Part shown: piece by piece, positions 7,559-16,597 of the stretch
Numbering within the stretch: position 1 is the first letter of the stretch
Layout: each line of letters starts with the position of its first letter
Assembly: GCA_002709695.1 (NCBI GenBank)
Contig: PAQF01000063.1
Location: 1 to 41,359, forward strand
DNA length: 41,359 nucleotides
Source: Candidatus Poribacteria bacterium
GTDB lineage: Bacteria > Poribacteria > WGA-4E > UBA9662
Direction: 5' to 3'
Program-made: the position numbers and the translations under genes
The notes under the pieces: generated by a model
The model's input: only the letters and a program-made list of their open reading frames with translations
The model's database searches: none
What the model was told of the DNA's origin: nothing

Positions 7559-8980
7559 TTATAACGAATGAAGCGACAAATTCCCCGCTAGCGTTAGGCG
7601 TTTCTGCTGGGTAAAGGTTCGCGGACGAGTAAACCCTTCACCAGTTGGGCCAGCAATTGTCATGGCAAGAAAACCTTCACCACCAAATCCAGCCCCAGCA
7701 GCAGACGGTGCATTGGCAACCAGCACAGAGACATTTAAGGCCTTAGCATATTGCGTCACCCTCGACATCAAATTAGTATGAATCATAGCAGTGTGATTAC
7801 GATTTCCCTCTGATGCTAGCGCACCTTTAACCGCATCATCAAAACTATGCACTCGCACCACTGGTAAAATCGGCATCAAATACTCATCAATAACAAAAAT
7901 GTGATTTTTGTCCACCTCCGCAACAATCACAACTACATCGTCAGGAGCATTAATATTAGCAGCATTTAGAATCACCGTCGCGTCTTTACCAATAAAGTCC
8001 TTTTCCGCTCCACCGTTAAGCAACGTTTCAACAGATTGAAGCTCATTTGCATTAAGAAGATATCCCCCGCTTCGTTTCAACTCTTGCATGACATCATTGG
8101 CCACAGAGTCAACGACAAAAAGCGATTTTTCACCAATACAAAGAAGATTATTATCAAAGCTTGCCCCTTCAATAATATCCTTGGCAGCTTTGGAGAGATC
8201 CGCAGATTCATCAATTACAGCCGGAGGATTCCCGGGTCCTGCTGTAATGGCCTTCTTGCCGCTAGTCAATGCGGCTTTAACAACACTGCTTCCTCCAGTT
8301 GCCACTACCATAGCGATATCATCATGATCTATTATTTCTTTTGCTGTACGAAGCGTTGCATTTTGAACAGCAGTTAAAAGGTTGAGAGGACCACTAACAC
8401 TCGCAATAGCATCGTTAATTATACGCATAGTTTCAATCGTACACTTCTGCGCATTTGGATGTGGGCTGAAAACAACTGAATTCCCAGCCGCAATCATAAT
8501 AATTGCATGATTAATAACAGTTGATGTTGGGTTGGTCGTTGGAGTAATAGAGTTAATGACACCAAACGGTACGTATTCAACCAAGAGTGTACCATTATCC
8601 CCAGTTGTCGCCTCAGAAATGAGATCTTCCGTACCAAACGACATATTAGCCGCTCCCTCATTTTTCTGACGTTTATGATCTACGACCCCCATTCCCGTAT
8701 CTTCAACTGCAAGTTGGGCCAAAGCAAGAGCATTATCAAGCCCCGCTTGACGGATAGCTCCAACGATCTCCTCTCGTTTAGGCCTTCCAAGTTGCATTAA
8801 CTCAGCCTGCGCCGTTTTCGCCGCTAATACCGCTTGGTCGACTGTTGAGAACACAACTGCCCCAGACGGCACCAACGTTTTAGGATTAACACTTTTATCC
8901 CGAGGCACACTTTGATCACGAATATTTCGCACAACTTGCGAAACAATCGCTTCAATTTGCTCCTCTGTTATTTCTTCCAT
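7559..8980 (-). CDS. CoA-acylating-type aldehyde dehydrogenase with microcompartment targeting helix (PduP/EutE-like)
   Basis: 473 residues. The N-terminus ITEEQIEAIVSQVVRNI (4-20) is an amphipathic helix of the kind that directs enzymes into bacterial microcompartments, followed by a flexible linker to about 40. The catalytic domain follows, with TPTTNPTSTVIN (about 146-157), ITAGPGNPPAVID (about 245-257) and the nucleophile C281 in NNLLCIGEKS, all typical of the PduP/EutE branch that makes acyl-CoA from aldehyde, CoA and NAD+. The ATG has a strong AGGAGGG site. It lies 83 bases downstream of the shell protein gene, and both follow one promoter. The aldehyde source is unknown: no diol dehydratase, lyase or phosphotransacylase gene is in the window. 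Confidence 0.92.
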   Translation of the reverse strand: MEEITEEQIEAIVSQVVRNIRDQSVPRDKSVNPKTLVPSGAVVFSTVDQAVLAAKTAQAELMQLGRPKREEIVGAIRQAGLDNALALAQLAVEDTGMGVVDHKRQKNEGAANMSFGTEDLISEATTGDNGTLLVEYVPFGVINSITPTTNPTSTVINHAIIMIAAGNSVVFSPHPNAQKCTIETMRIINDAIASVSGPLNLLTAVQNATLRTAKEIIDHDDIAMVVATGGSSVVKAALTSGKKAITAGPGNPPAVIDESADLSKAAKDIIEGASFDNNLLCIGEKSLFVVDSVANDVMQELKRSGGYLLNANELQSVETLLNGGAEKDFIGKDATVILNAANINAPDDVVVIVAEVDKNHIFVIDEYLMPILPVVRVHSFDDAVKGALASEGNRNHTAMIHTNLMSRVTQYAKALNVSVLVANAPSAAGAGFGGEGFLAMTIAGPTGEGFTRPRTFTQQKRLTLAGNLSLHSL

Positions 8981-9063
8981 CTAACCCTCCTAAGAACAAC
9001 AAGTCAAAACACTTTAATATACCAAACACCATATACTAAGGTAGCATTTGAACCATCAACCTG

Positions 9064-9336
9064 TTATTTACTCAGGATCGTTTCAACTTCTGTATGTGGG
9101 CGAGGAATAACATGCACAGAGACCAGTTCACCAACAGTACGTGCAGCTTCAGCACCAGCTTCAGTTGCAGCTTGAACCGCCCCTACATCGCCTCGTACCA
9201 TAACAGTAACCAATCCTCCACCAACCTGCTCCTGGCCCACAAGCGTAACTGGTGCAGCTTTAACCATAGCATCAGCCGCATTAATCGCGCCAACGAGTCC
9301 GCGTGTTTCAATTAATCCTAATGCTTCTCCAGCCAT
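9064..9336 (-). CDS. Bacterial microcompartment hexameric shell protein (BMC-H)
   Basis: 90 residues, a single BMC domain of PduA/EutM/CcmK type. [20 protein letters not shown] (4-23) forms the first strand and helix, [17 protein letters not shown] (38-54) contains the pore loop (GGGL instead of the common GSGL), and [10 protein letters not shown] (72-81) is the conserved C-terminal strand. Hexamers tile into the shell facet; the glycine pore gates small metabolites. AAGGAG precedes the ATG. It is first in a two-gene operon with the dehydrogenase at 7559-8980. No pentameric vertex protein (BMC-P) gene is in the window, so one would have to be elsewhere for a closed shell. Confidence 0.95.
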   Translation of the reverse strand: MAGEALGLIETRGLVGAINAADAMVKAAPVTLVGQEQVGGGLVTVMVRGDVGAVQAATEAGAEAARTVGELVSVHVIPRPHTEVETILSK

Positions 9337-9363
9337 ATTTCACATCTCCTTCAATTTTCTATT

Positions 9364-9393
9364 ATTCTAAAGTTTTGCCATTTGAATCGGCAA
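9364..9393 (-). promoter_or_regulatory. sigma70-type promoter for the BMC operon
   Basis: On the minus strand TTGCCG (9388-9393) and TAGAAT (9364-9369) are 18 bases apart. The predicted transcript start lies about 20 bases before the shell gene ATG, giving the shell/dehydrogenase pair its own promoter separate from the large genes upstream. Confidence 0.55.
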
Positions 9394-9457
9394 TTTAATG
9401 AACTACAAGGACATCCAATCTTACCATTTTGAGGGGTGGAAGATCCATAAAAACCAA

Positions 9458-12400
9458 CTATCTCTTCACCTGTTGTGATAAGGCACGAAAATACTTCTGG
9501 ATCTGGCCGCGATACTGCGAAGGAATCTCCGTAAACTGGCCTGACCGCATACCCGACTGCATCCTCTGAATAACTTGTAATAGCATAGGATCTAGGTCCG
9601 AGGCTGATCGGCTAACCCTGTTTGACTTAGCCGTTTCTCCCCTTCGTCTCTTACCAACTTCCTTTTTACGTAACGATTTCGAACTGTCAAGTAGACGCGT
9701 CAGAATTTCTTCCTGTTTATCAATTACTTTTTGATCTAAGTTACCTTGTCCCAGCTCAGTTTCAACTCGCTTCATCTCTTCAGAAACAGGCCGTAAGTCA
9801 CCAAGAACTTCAGATAGGTTGTCCATCAATTTCGCCAACCGTTCAGTAGCTTCACGGATCATCTGTTGTTCTTGTGCTAACCGTTCGAGTGCTTGCTGCA
9901 TATTTGGTGTTTGACCCTGGCGACGCATCTGCTGGTGAAGTTGCTGTGCAAATTCATTTAAATCTCTCTGGTTTTCAGATAGCTGCTGCAATTGTTCCAT
10001 CATCTGATCTAAGCCGGATGAAGACATTGACATCTGCTGATTCATCTGATCCATTACTTCAAGGAGGTCAAAAACAACCTGATTTAAACTAGAAAGGCCC
10101 TGTTTTTGAATCGGAGTTGCCAAAGTCGGCTTGCGATCTTCCAGAGCTTTCGACGATCGATTTAATTGATCGCTAGCACTATTAAGCTGCCAGACCATCT
10201 GTGGATCTATGCCCATCTGTTGTTTGCTCAATTCCCACAGTTGACTCGCCAAGAGATCCACTCCTTGTGCAATATGAATTTCGCTTGCGGCTAAATTTTG
10301 CAATTGCAAGACTTCGCCATCAATGTAATCACCACGTCCAGACCGTAGAATATCATTAGTCGCATCAAACGTCTCCTCGTGTACTCGAGAGAGATACAAG
10401 CCTGTTCTAACAGCTGCTCGGATTTCTGCCACTGCCTGAGTCACGTTTGCTCCTTGCATAAATTCCATCGCATTATCAAGTCCCTGATGAAGCTCCGACA
10501 GCCCCCTCATAGACTCATGACCGGACTGCTGGGCCTCTGGCAGCTGAGACTGCCGCAGTTGAGAACTTGTCTGAATAATTTGCTCAAAAATCCCTTGATC
10601 CTTTGAAAACTGACTTAGCCGCTGAACTTCATCCCCAATCCGCTTCAAATTTGGATACCTCGACATCTCTCTGCCAACCTGATCCAGTTTCGTTTGCAAT
10701 TCCGCCAACCCAGTCCCAATTTTTTCCTCGCGTGCAGCCAGATTTTTGCTTTCCTTGAAAATCTGACGTTTGGACATCTGATCAATCTGTTCATTAACCT
10801 GTTTTTGTCGCTGAACCAAATCACTAGCCTGCTTCACTGCGGCCTCTAACTTCTGCTGCAAAATTAATTGTTTGTACAACGAAGTCAACCGATCCAACTG
10901 GTGCGTGAACTGCTCCTGACTTACACTAGCCTCTTCGAGAAGACGTTCCTGATTCAATAATTGTTGCTCACGTAAAACTTCCGACAACTTCCCAAGCACC
11001 TCTTTATGTTCATCTGAAAGGGCCTGATCCATTAACTGCTGCAGCTCTCGATATTTCTCGACGGTCTCTTGGTTAAGAAGCTGTTGGTCTTCCATTTGAT
11101 TAGCGAATTCTTTAACTTCCTCAATTCGATCTTTTACCCCACGTTCAATCTGCCTCTGATTTTCAATGAGTTTCTCAATTAATTTCTCATCTTTGACAGT
11201 CAGCTCATGATCCTTCTTAATTTTATCAATCAACTCTTCAACCGCTACTTCGGCTTCAAATTGCTGCTCAAAAATAGCTTCAAGCCCTCGAACACCAGCC
11301 TCCTGTTCCAACTCAAGTTCGCCAAAAATTTCCGCCAACGAAGGGAAACGAATAGTAAAACTAGCAGATTGACCGGCACGCCCAATGACATCAATCGCTT
11401 CAGCATGATAGGAAACCACATCCCCCGGAAAAAGACTGAGTAAATCAACATCCCAAGAAAAATCGGCGACAACACTAGGCAAAGACGGAACAAAACTTTC
11501 TATGGGTATCACCCGTTCACTTCGATCTTGTCCTTCAATACGATACACCATTCGAACTAACTTAACACCATAATCGTCAACCGCTGACATTTTCAGTCTT
11601 ACCATCATTGATTCATCCAATACAACATCCTGACCAGGCATAAGAATCTCAATTCTCGGCACCTGATCCTCAATAGTGTTAATCGTGTACCGAATTGGAT
11701 CTGAACTAACAACACCATCAGAACCAATCAATTCAAGGTAATATCCCTCACTCCGCTGAACAGTGAAACCACCTGTAAGAGAAGTTTCATCTGCAATCTT
11801 CAACAAAACCGAGTCAGATTCGTCGAAGATTAATTTGGCATGCGCTATTGGTTTGCTGGCGCTTCCTTCAAACTCAACCCGTGTACCTGTTAAGGTCTTC
11901 AGATCACCGAAATTTTCCTCAAGTAACTCAGGCAACAACTGCGTATATACTGGAAAATGAAGTCTCAATTGAAACCGGCTCAGAGTAGGTGCACGCCTAA
12001 CCTCAATTTGAAAAATGTCGGATTGTACCTCCTCTGACGCAATATAATACTCAAGAGATTGGGTAACGTTTCTGATATCGCAATGATACGCGACTTCATC
12101 AATTGCTCTAAACATTTTCAAATCGGACCAAGTGCCATTTTTTGATCGATAAAAAACATTGACGGGAGTGCCAAAAGTCCCTGTAACTTTGGCCGAAAAG
12201 AACACGTCAGTTCCAGACTCAACTAAAATATTTCCAGGTTCAACATCCAAAATCTTTACGGCAATTACATCAATTGGATTCTTCGGTATCTCTTCAAAGA
12301 CAAGAGCAAAGTCCCTAATTGAATTTGGAAAGATCCAAGTTGTCACTAAAAACAGGAGAAGAGCACACAGACTCAACATCCCGTTTCTCTTGTGAAGTAA

Positions 12401-12877
12401 AAATTCACTTCGGAAAACCCGCCTCAGATCAATTTGCCCAAGTGAATCGTACGACTGCCAAATTAGTTTTTCAATAAACGCTATTGAATAACCAAATTGA
12501 TTTCTTTCAATCTCAGATCTCAGTTGAACCGCACTTGAAATACAATTCTTAATTTCAGGGTGACTAGCCTCAATATATGCTGACACTCGTCGATATCCAA
12601 GTTTAAGGAATAACAAACGCACCAAGTGAACATACCCAAACCCAATGCAAATCCCGACAACAATTATGAGCAACCCCATTCTCATCAAACGAGGTAATGG
12701 AAATAATTGATCAATCAATAAGGCAACTGAAAACAAAACAATACTTACCGTCAACCAAGACAAGAAATTTTGAGAAAAGGTTAGCAACCGCCATTGCACC
12801 AAAATCAATCGCAATCGGGCAAGAACCATTTGATACGCTTCATCAATGCTACTCAATGAATCTGGTTTTTTGGTCAT
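9458..12877 (-). CDS. DUF4175-type membrane-anchored coiled-coil protein
   Basis: 1139 residues. Two hydrophobic helices (about 39-62 and 66-90) and a third (about 164-186) anchor the N-terminus. A beta-rich stretch follows (about 190-520). A very long Gln/Glu-rich coiled-coil region then runs from about 520 to 1080, rich in heptads such as QLMDQALSDEHKEVLGKLSE and MEQLQQLSENQRDLNEFAQQ. The basic C-terminus ends in ALSQQVKR. This layout matches DUF4175 proteins, whose function is unknown. It starts 13 bases after the DUF4159 gene, without an obvious ribosome site, and is probably in the same operon. Confidence 0.8.
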   Translation of the reverse strand: MTKKPDSLSSIDEAYQMVLARLRLILVQWRLLTFSQNFLSWLTVSIVLFSVALLIDQLFPLPRLMRMGLLIIVVGICIGFGYVHLVRLLFLKLGYRRVSAYIEASHPEIKNCISSAVQLRSEIERNQFGYSIAFIEKLIWQSYDSLGQIDLRRVFRSEFLLHKRNGMLSLCALLLFLVTTWIFPNSIRDFALVFEEIPKNPIDVIAVKILDVEPGNILVESGTDVFFSAKVTGTFGTPVNVFYRSKNGTWSDLKMFRAIDEVAYHCDIRNVTQSLEYYIASEEVQSDIFQIEVRRAPTLSRFQLRLHFPVYTQLLPELLEENFGDLKTLTGTRVEFEGSASKPIAHAKLIFDESDSVLLKIADETSLTGGFTVQRSEGYYLELIGSDGVVSSDPIRYTINTIEDQVPRIEILMPGQDVVLDESMMVRLKMSAVDDYGVKLVRMVYRIEGQDRSERVIPIESFVPSLPSVVADFSWDVDLLSLFPGDVVSYHAEAIDVIGRAGQSASFTIRFPSLAEIFGELELEQEAGVRGLEAIFEQQFEAEVAVEELIDKIKKDHELTVKDEKLIEKLIENQRQIERGVKDRIEEVKEFANQMEDQQLLNQETVEKYRELQQLMDQALSDEHKEVLGKLSEVLREQQLLNQERLLEEASVSQEQFTHQLDRLTSLYKQLILQQKLEAAVKQASDLVQRQKQVNEQIDQMSKRQIFKESKNLAAREEKIGTGLAELQTKLDQVGREMSRYPNLKRIGDEVQRLSQFSKDQGIFEQIIQTSSQLRQSQLPEAQQSGHESMRGLSELHQGLDNAMEFMQGANVTQAVAEIRAAVRTGLYLSRVHEETFDATNDILRSGRGDYIDGEVLQLQNLAASEIHIAQGVDLLASQLWELSKQQMGIDPQMVWQLNSASDQLNRSSKALEDRKPTLATPIQKQGLSSLNQVVFDLLEVMDQMNQQMSMSSSGLDQMMEQLQQLSENQRDLNEFAQQLHQQMRRQGQTPNMQQALERLAQEQQMIREATERLAKLMDNLSEVLGDLRPVSEEMKRVETELGQGNLDQKVIDKQEEILTRLLDSSKSLRKKEVGKRRRGETAKSNRVSRSASDLDPMLLQVIQRMQSGMRSGQFTEIPSQYRGQIQKYFRALSQQVKR

Positions 12878-12890
12878 AGTATTAATTAAA

Positions 12891-13586
12891 TCAATGCGTC
12901 AAAGCATAAACCGAGATATTAACTGCCATCTTTGTCGCTAGCTCACGAAGGGCAGGTGAATCATCGGGATGGATCTTCTGATCCTCAAGACCATCGCCAA
13001 TATCAGCACTATATGCATAAAAAACCACCATTCGACCTTCATGAAATACCCCAAAGCCCTGAGCCGGTTTTCCATCATGCTCATGAATTTTAGGTAACCC
13101 CGGCAAATCATAGAAACAATGATAGATATCGTGATTATTCGGAATCGGCTCTAAATTCTGATCCGGAAACACACGTTTTATCTCACGCCGAAAACTCTCA
13201 TCAAGACCATAATCATCATTAACAAACATGAATCCACCACGCGTCAAATATGAACGAAGTAACTCGACCTCTTTACTGCTGAATCGCACATTTCCATGCC
13301 CAACTAAATACATAAATGGGTACTGATACAAATTGCGATCAGTTAGTTTGATAACAACCCGCTCAAAGGCAGTTTCGATCCCAACTCGTAATCTTAAAAA
13401 CTTCAGCCAGTTAGATACCGCCGTTTGATCGCCGTACCAATCTCCGCCACCACTATACTGGATTTGCGCAACAACGAATTTCTCACCAGTTCCATATGTT
13501 AATCCAATTAAAATCGAGAAAAAGATTGCAGGCAGGAAGATCAATTTCGAACGGATAAAGGATCCGAAACTATCAACGTTAAAAAT
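12891..13586 (-). CDS. DUF4159 domain protein with signal peptide
   Basis: DUF4159 is shown by FVVAQIQYSGGGDWYG, YPFMYLVGHGNVRFS, LRSYLTRGGFMFVNDDYG and the H-D-YH-FY segment near NNHDIYHCFYDLPG. The fold resembles a ThuA/glutamine amidotransferase-like domain of unknown activity, and the protein is exported or membrane-anchored. The conventional start would be TTG at 13542-13544, but no ribosome site precedes it and the signal peptide would lack a positive end. The frame stays open to an ATT at 13584-13586, which lies nine bases after AGGAG and shares one base with the stop codon of the small gene upstream. From there the signal peptide gains FIRSK before LIFLPAIFFSILIGL. I prefer the ATT start. 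Upstream of the DUF4175 gene. Confidence 0.85.
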   Translation of the reverse strand: MFNVDSFGSFIRSKLIFLPAIFFSILIGLTYGTGEKFVVAQIQYSGGGDWYGDQTAVSNWLKFLRLRVGIETAFERVVIKLTDRNLYQYPFMYLVGHGNVRFSSKEVELLRSYLTRGGFMFVNDDYGLDESFRREIKRVFPDQNLEPIPNNHDIYHCFYDLPGLPKIHEHDGKPAQGFGVFHEGRMVVFYAYSADIGDGLEDQKIHPDDSPALRELATKMAVNISVYALTH

Positions 13587-13807
13587 TATTGAGAACTCCT
13601 ATGTCGTCTAACAAATCGCAGGAACGAATCACACAACCATTTTAATAACACAAAAAAACTAATTAAAAAACTAATTAAGATAATGTAAATGACAGTCAAT
13701 TGCAACCAATTGTTAACGACCTCAATGCTTAAAATACCACCCAAAAGATAATAAACTGTGAGGTAACCAATACCAGTTACTACAAAACCAATAGTTATCT
13801 TTTTCAG
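13586..13807 (-). CDS. Small two-helix membrane protein (CTG start), not previously listed
   Basis: A 73-codon frame that begins at CTG (13805-13807), four to five bases after GAGGTGAG, and ends at TAA (13586-13588). It would encode two membrane segments (ITIGFVVTGIGYLTVYYLL and LQLTVIYIILISFLISFFVL) followed by a basic tail ending FLRFVRRHRSSQ. It starts 14 bases after the stop of the TIM-barrel gene, and its stop overlaps the proposed ATT start of the DUF4159 gene. The positive-inside tail and the tight spacing argue for a real gene. The CTG start makes it invisible to common gene finders. No family recognised. Confidence 0.55.
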   Translation of the reverse strand: MKKITIGFVVTGIGYLTVYYLLGGILSIEVVNNWLQLTVIYIILISFLISFFVLLKWLCDSFLRFVRRHRSSQ

Positions 13808-13821
13808 TTTCTCACCTCAGT

Positions 13822-14655
13822 TCACTCTAACAAGTTTTTCTTAAAAGAAGCCGTTATGTCTGGAATGCTTGTCTCACAAGCGAACCGCTCAATTGACGAG
13901 GCCCCCACAAAACCAACACAACTCGTGTGCCTAGTTATATAATCAGCATCATCTGCAGTAGCAATCGGCCCACCATGTGACAAACAAATGACATCTTCTT
14001 TGACTTTGAAAGCCGCATCACAAATAGCTTGTACGAGTGAAACAGCTCCATCAAGTGTAAAAGCAGTGTCTGCCCCAATTGTTCCACCAACAGTCGTATT
14101 CATATGAGCAATAATTACGTCTGCACCGACTTTGGCCATTTCAGAGGCTTCGCTAGGATCAAAGACATAGACTATAGTAAAGAGATCCATATCGTTGGCA
14201 ATTTCAACCATCTCGACTTCCTTGTAAAAACCCATCCCTGTCTCTTCAAGTGTGGTACGGAACTTACCATCTATAACACCAACAGTAGGAAAATTGTTGA
14301 TACCATCAAAACCAAGATCTCTTACCTGCTTCAAAAAATTGCTCATCCGGCGGGTTGGATCAGTACCATTCACACCCGCAATTACAGGAACTTCCTGAAC
14401 CACAGGAAGCACTTCATGCTCCCCCATTTCCATAACGATGGCATTCGCATCACCATAAGCCAATAAACCTGCACATGAACCAAACCCAGACATGCGATAA
14501 CGCCCCGAATTGTAAATGACAATGAGATCAGCACCACCACGCTCAGCAAATTTGGCAGTAATTCCAGTACCAGCACCAACAGCGAGTAACGGCTCCCTTT
14601 TATCAAGACTAGTATGCAACCGCTTCAAAACTTCCTGACGTGTGTAGTCTGGCAT
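13822..14655 (-). CDS. Phosphoenolpyruvate hydrolase-like TIM-barrel protein (PF09370 type)
   Basis: 277 residues. The N-terminus LLAVGAGTGITAKFAERGG (23-41) and the block GRYRMSGFGSCAGLLAYGDA are characteristic of the TIM-barrel family PF09370, whose members are annotated as phosphoenolpyruvate hydrolase-like or signal-transduction TIM barrels. Other family blocks include GVNGTDP, DGINNFPTVGVIDG, ADVIIAHMNTTVGG and SHGGPIATADDADY. The reaction in bacteria is not settled. GAGGGG precedes the ATG. In many genomes this gene neighbours a Tm-1-like UPF0261 gene; here that partner is absent and the gene leads into the small membrane gene and DUF4159. Confidence 0.88.
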   Translation of the reverse strand: MPDYTRQEVLKRLHTSLDKREPLLAVGAGTGITAKFAERGGADLIVIYNSGRYRMSGFGSCAGLLAYGDANAIVMEMGEHEVLPVVQEVPVIAGVNGTDPTRRMSNFLKQVRDLGFDGINNFPTVGVIDGKFRTTLEETGMGFYKEVEMVEIANDMDLFTIVYVFDPSEASEMAKVGADVIIAHMNTTVGGTIGADTAFTLDGAVSLVQAICDAAFKVKEDVICLSHGGPIATADDADYITRHTSCVGFVGASSIERFACETSIPDITASFKKNLLE

Positions 14656-14896
14656 AATCCCCTCTATACAAAAACATCAAAATCCTGACTCCTGCCGAAC
14701 TAAGCCGACGATCGTCAGCCCCCAATTCAAAAGCATTGATAATTTATTTTAGCACATCACCAGGTACGTGTCGAGCCAAACTAATATCCTTAGAAAAGCC
14801 CTCTTAACTGATTCAATTGAACAAAAAATGTTATAATTGTTTTTATGATACTTAACATCATAAATTAAACAATAAAGTAAACTGAGAAAAATTAAA

Positions 14897-16474
14897 TTGC
14901 TAAATCAAACAGAAGATAAAAAACCTACAGCAGAAGAGATTCAAAAAGAATTCGAAGAATTCATTAAACAAAAATATGGAGGAACAGTACGCTTTGTCCA
15001 ACAACCATCCTCCGAAATAGAATTGAACGAACAAAACACCCAAGAGCAAACCAAAGCAATCGATCTCAAATTCGACCTCAAACCAAAAGAAGTTAAGCAA
15101 TACTTAGATAGATACATAATCAAACAACACGAAGCCAAGAAAGCGCTCTCCATTGCTGTCTGCGACCACTACAATCATGTTCGCGAATGTCACGAAAATC
15201 CAAAACTACTTGAAACCGATTACTCCAAACAGAACATTATTGTCCTCGGCTCAACGGGTGTTGGGAAAACCTACATGATACGCCACATTGCTAAACTGAT
15301 TGGTGTTCCGTTTGTTAAAGCCGATGCAACACGCTTTAGTGAAACTGGCTACGTTGGCGCAAACGTAGAGGACTTAATACGGGATCTTGTTACCCAAGCG
15401 GATGGAAATCTTGAGCTAGCACAATATGGCATTGTATATATTGATGAAGCCGACAAGCTAGCAACACCCCCCAATATTATAGGACGTGATATCAGTGGCC
15501 GTGGGGTACAATTCGGCCTGTTAAAACTAATGGAAGAAACAGATGTTGACCTAAGATCTAGCTCAGATCCAGCAGCTCAAGTGAAAGCTGCTATAGAATT
15601 TCAGCAAAAAGGTGAAATCGAAGAACAAGTAATCAATACCCGACACATCCTTTTCATTATGAGTGGATCTTTCAATGGCCTAAGTGACATTATTGAAAAG
15701 CGGCTCAACTGGAAATCAATTGGTTTCAGCATGGAAGATCGCAAACAACAGGAATCAATCGATTTGTTGAACCAGATTACCCCACAGGATTTCATCGATT
15801 TCGGTTTTGAGCCGGAATTCATTGGCCGAATACCCATTCACGTTACCTGCGAAGACCTTGAAGCGGAAGACTTATATTACATCTTAAAAAATTCAGAAGG
15901 ATCAATTATCAAACAGTATGAACAATCCTTCCAAGCATACAATGTTGAAGTGATGTTCTCAGACGCATCTTTGCACCAAATTTCCGTCCTCGCACACCAA
16001 CAGAAAACAGGAGCAAGGGCATTAATGACTGTTTGCGAGAAGATTTTGCGTGACTACAAATTCGAGCTACCATCATCACCAATTAAGGAATTTTCAGTAA
16101 CAAAAGAGATGGTCAATGATCCAAAGAGCGAACTTGAGAAAATTATGACAAATCAAGAATATAATTCGCGTCTCGTTTTCCAAGAACGAATTCGGCGTTA
16201 CGAAGAGAACTTCCAAGAACAACATAAAATGAAAATTCAGTTTGACCAGGAAGCAATTGAAACAATATACGAACGATTCAATCACAATGAAAAAGACCCA
16301 CAAGAGATCTGTAACGAAATCCTAGAAAGTTATCAACATGGTCTCAGCTTAATAAAACAAAACACCGGTAAATCAAATTTCACCTTCACCAAATCGGTGG
16401 TTGAAACCCCAGATGAAGTACTAGAAGAATGGATCAGAGAATCCTACAACGAAAAATCAAAAGAAAGTCGATAA
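14897..16474 (+). CDS. ClpX-like AAA+ unfoldase without zinc domain, with C-terminal extension
   Basis: 525 residues, about 100 longer than ClpX. AAA+ motifs: Walker A GSTGVGKT (118-125), pore loop GYVG (151-154), Walker B IVYIDEADK (179-187), the ClpX-type GRDISGRGVQFGLLKLME (196-213), an IGF tripeptide (275-277) where ClpX has its ClpP-docking loop, the EPEFIGRIP arginine finger region (305-313) and sensor-2 GAR (372-374). The four-cysteine zinc domain of ClpX is missing, replaced by an acidic/basic N-terminal 60 residues. Residues 400-525 form a charged helical extension. It probably unfolds proteins for ClpP, or acts alone. The start is TTG at 14897 with a weak site (TGAG). It is divergent from the TIM-barrel gene. 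Confidence 0.9.
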   Translation: MLNQTEDKKPTAEEIQKEFEEFIKQKYGGTVRFVQQPSSEIELNEQNTQEQTKAIDLKFDLKPKEVKQYLDRYIIKQHEAKKALSIAVCDHYNHVRECHENPKLLETDYSKQNIIVLGSTGVGKTYMIRHIAKLIGVPFVKADATRFSETGYVGANVEDLIRDLVTQADGNLELAQYGIVYIDEADKLATPPNIIGRDISGRGVQFGLLKLMEETDVDLRSSSDPAAQVKAAIEFQQKGEIEEQVINTRHILFIMSGSFNGLSDIIEKRLNWKSIGFSMEDRKQQESIDLLNQITPQDFIDFGFEPEFIGRIPIHVTCEDLEAEDLYYILKNSEGSIIKQYEQSFQAYNVEVMFSDASLHQISVLAHQQKTGARALMTVCEKILRDYKFELPSSPIKEFSVTKEMVNDPKSELEKIMTNQEYNSRLVFQERIRRYEENFQEQHKMKIQFDQEAIETIYERFNHNEKDPQEICNEILESYQHGLSLIKQNTGKSNFTFTKSVVETPDEVLEEWIRESYNEKSKESR

Positions 16475-16597
16475 TAAACTGAAATTATTGTCAACTAGGA
16501 AACTCGTGCTCACGTTTCTCAGCTTACACGTTGGATGTGTTTGACCACTAAGTAAAAACACATGATCATCTAGTATAATTAAAAAAGCGGTGCATAA

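Noticed and set aside
14817-14837. TTGAAC and TATAAT as promoter for the ClpX-like gene
   Set aside because: The spacer is only 9 bases. The TATAAT alone may be a -10 box but I could not find its -35 partner.
16498-16518. GGAAAC and a GAAA/TTTC hairpin as an ECF-type promoter or terminator
   Set aside because: No matching -10 element at the right spacing and no T-run after the hairpin.
16541-16579. TTGACC with TATAAT as a sigma promoter for the ECF gene
   Set aside because: The spacer is 27 bases, far too long for sigma70.
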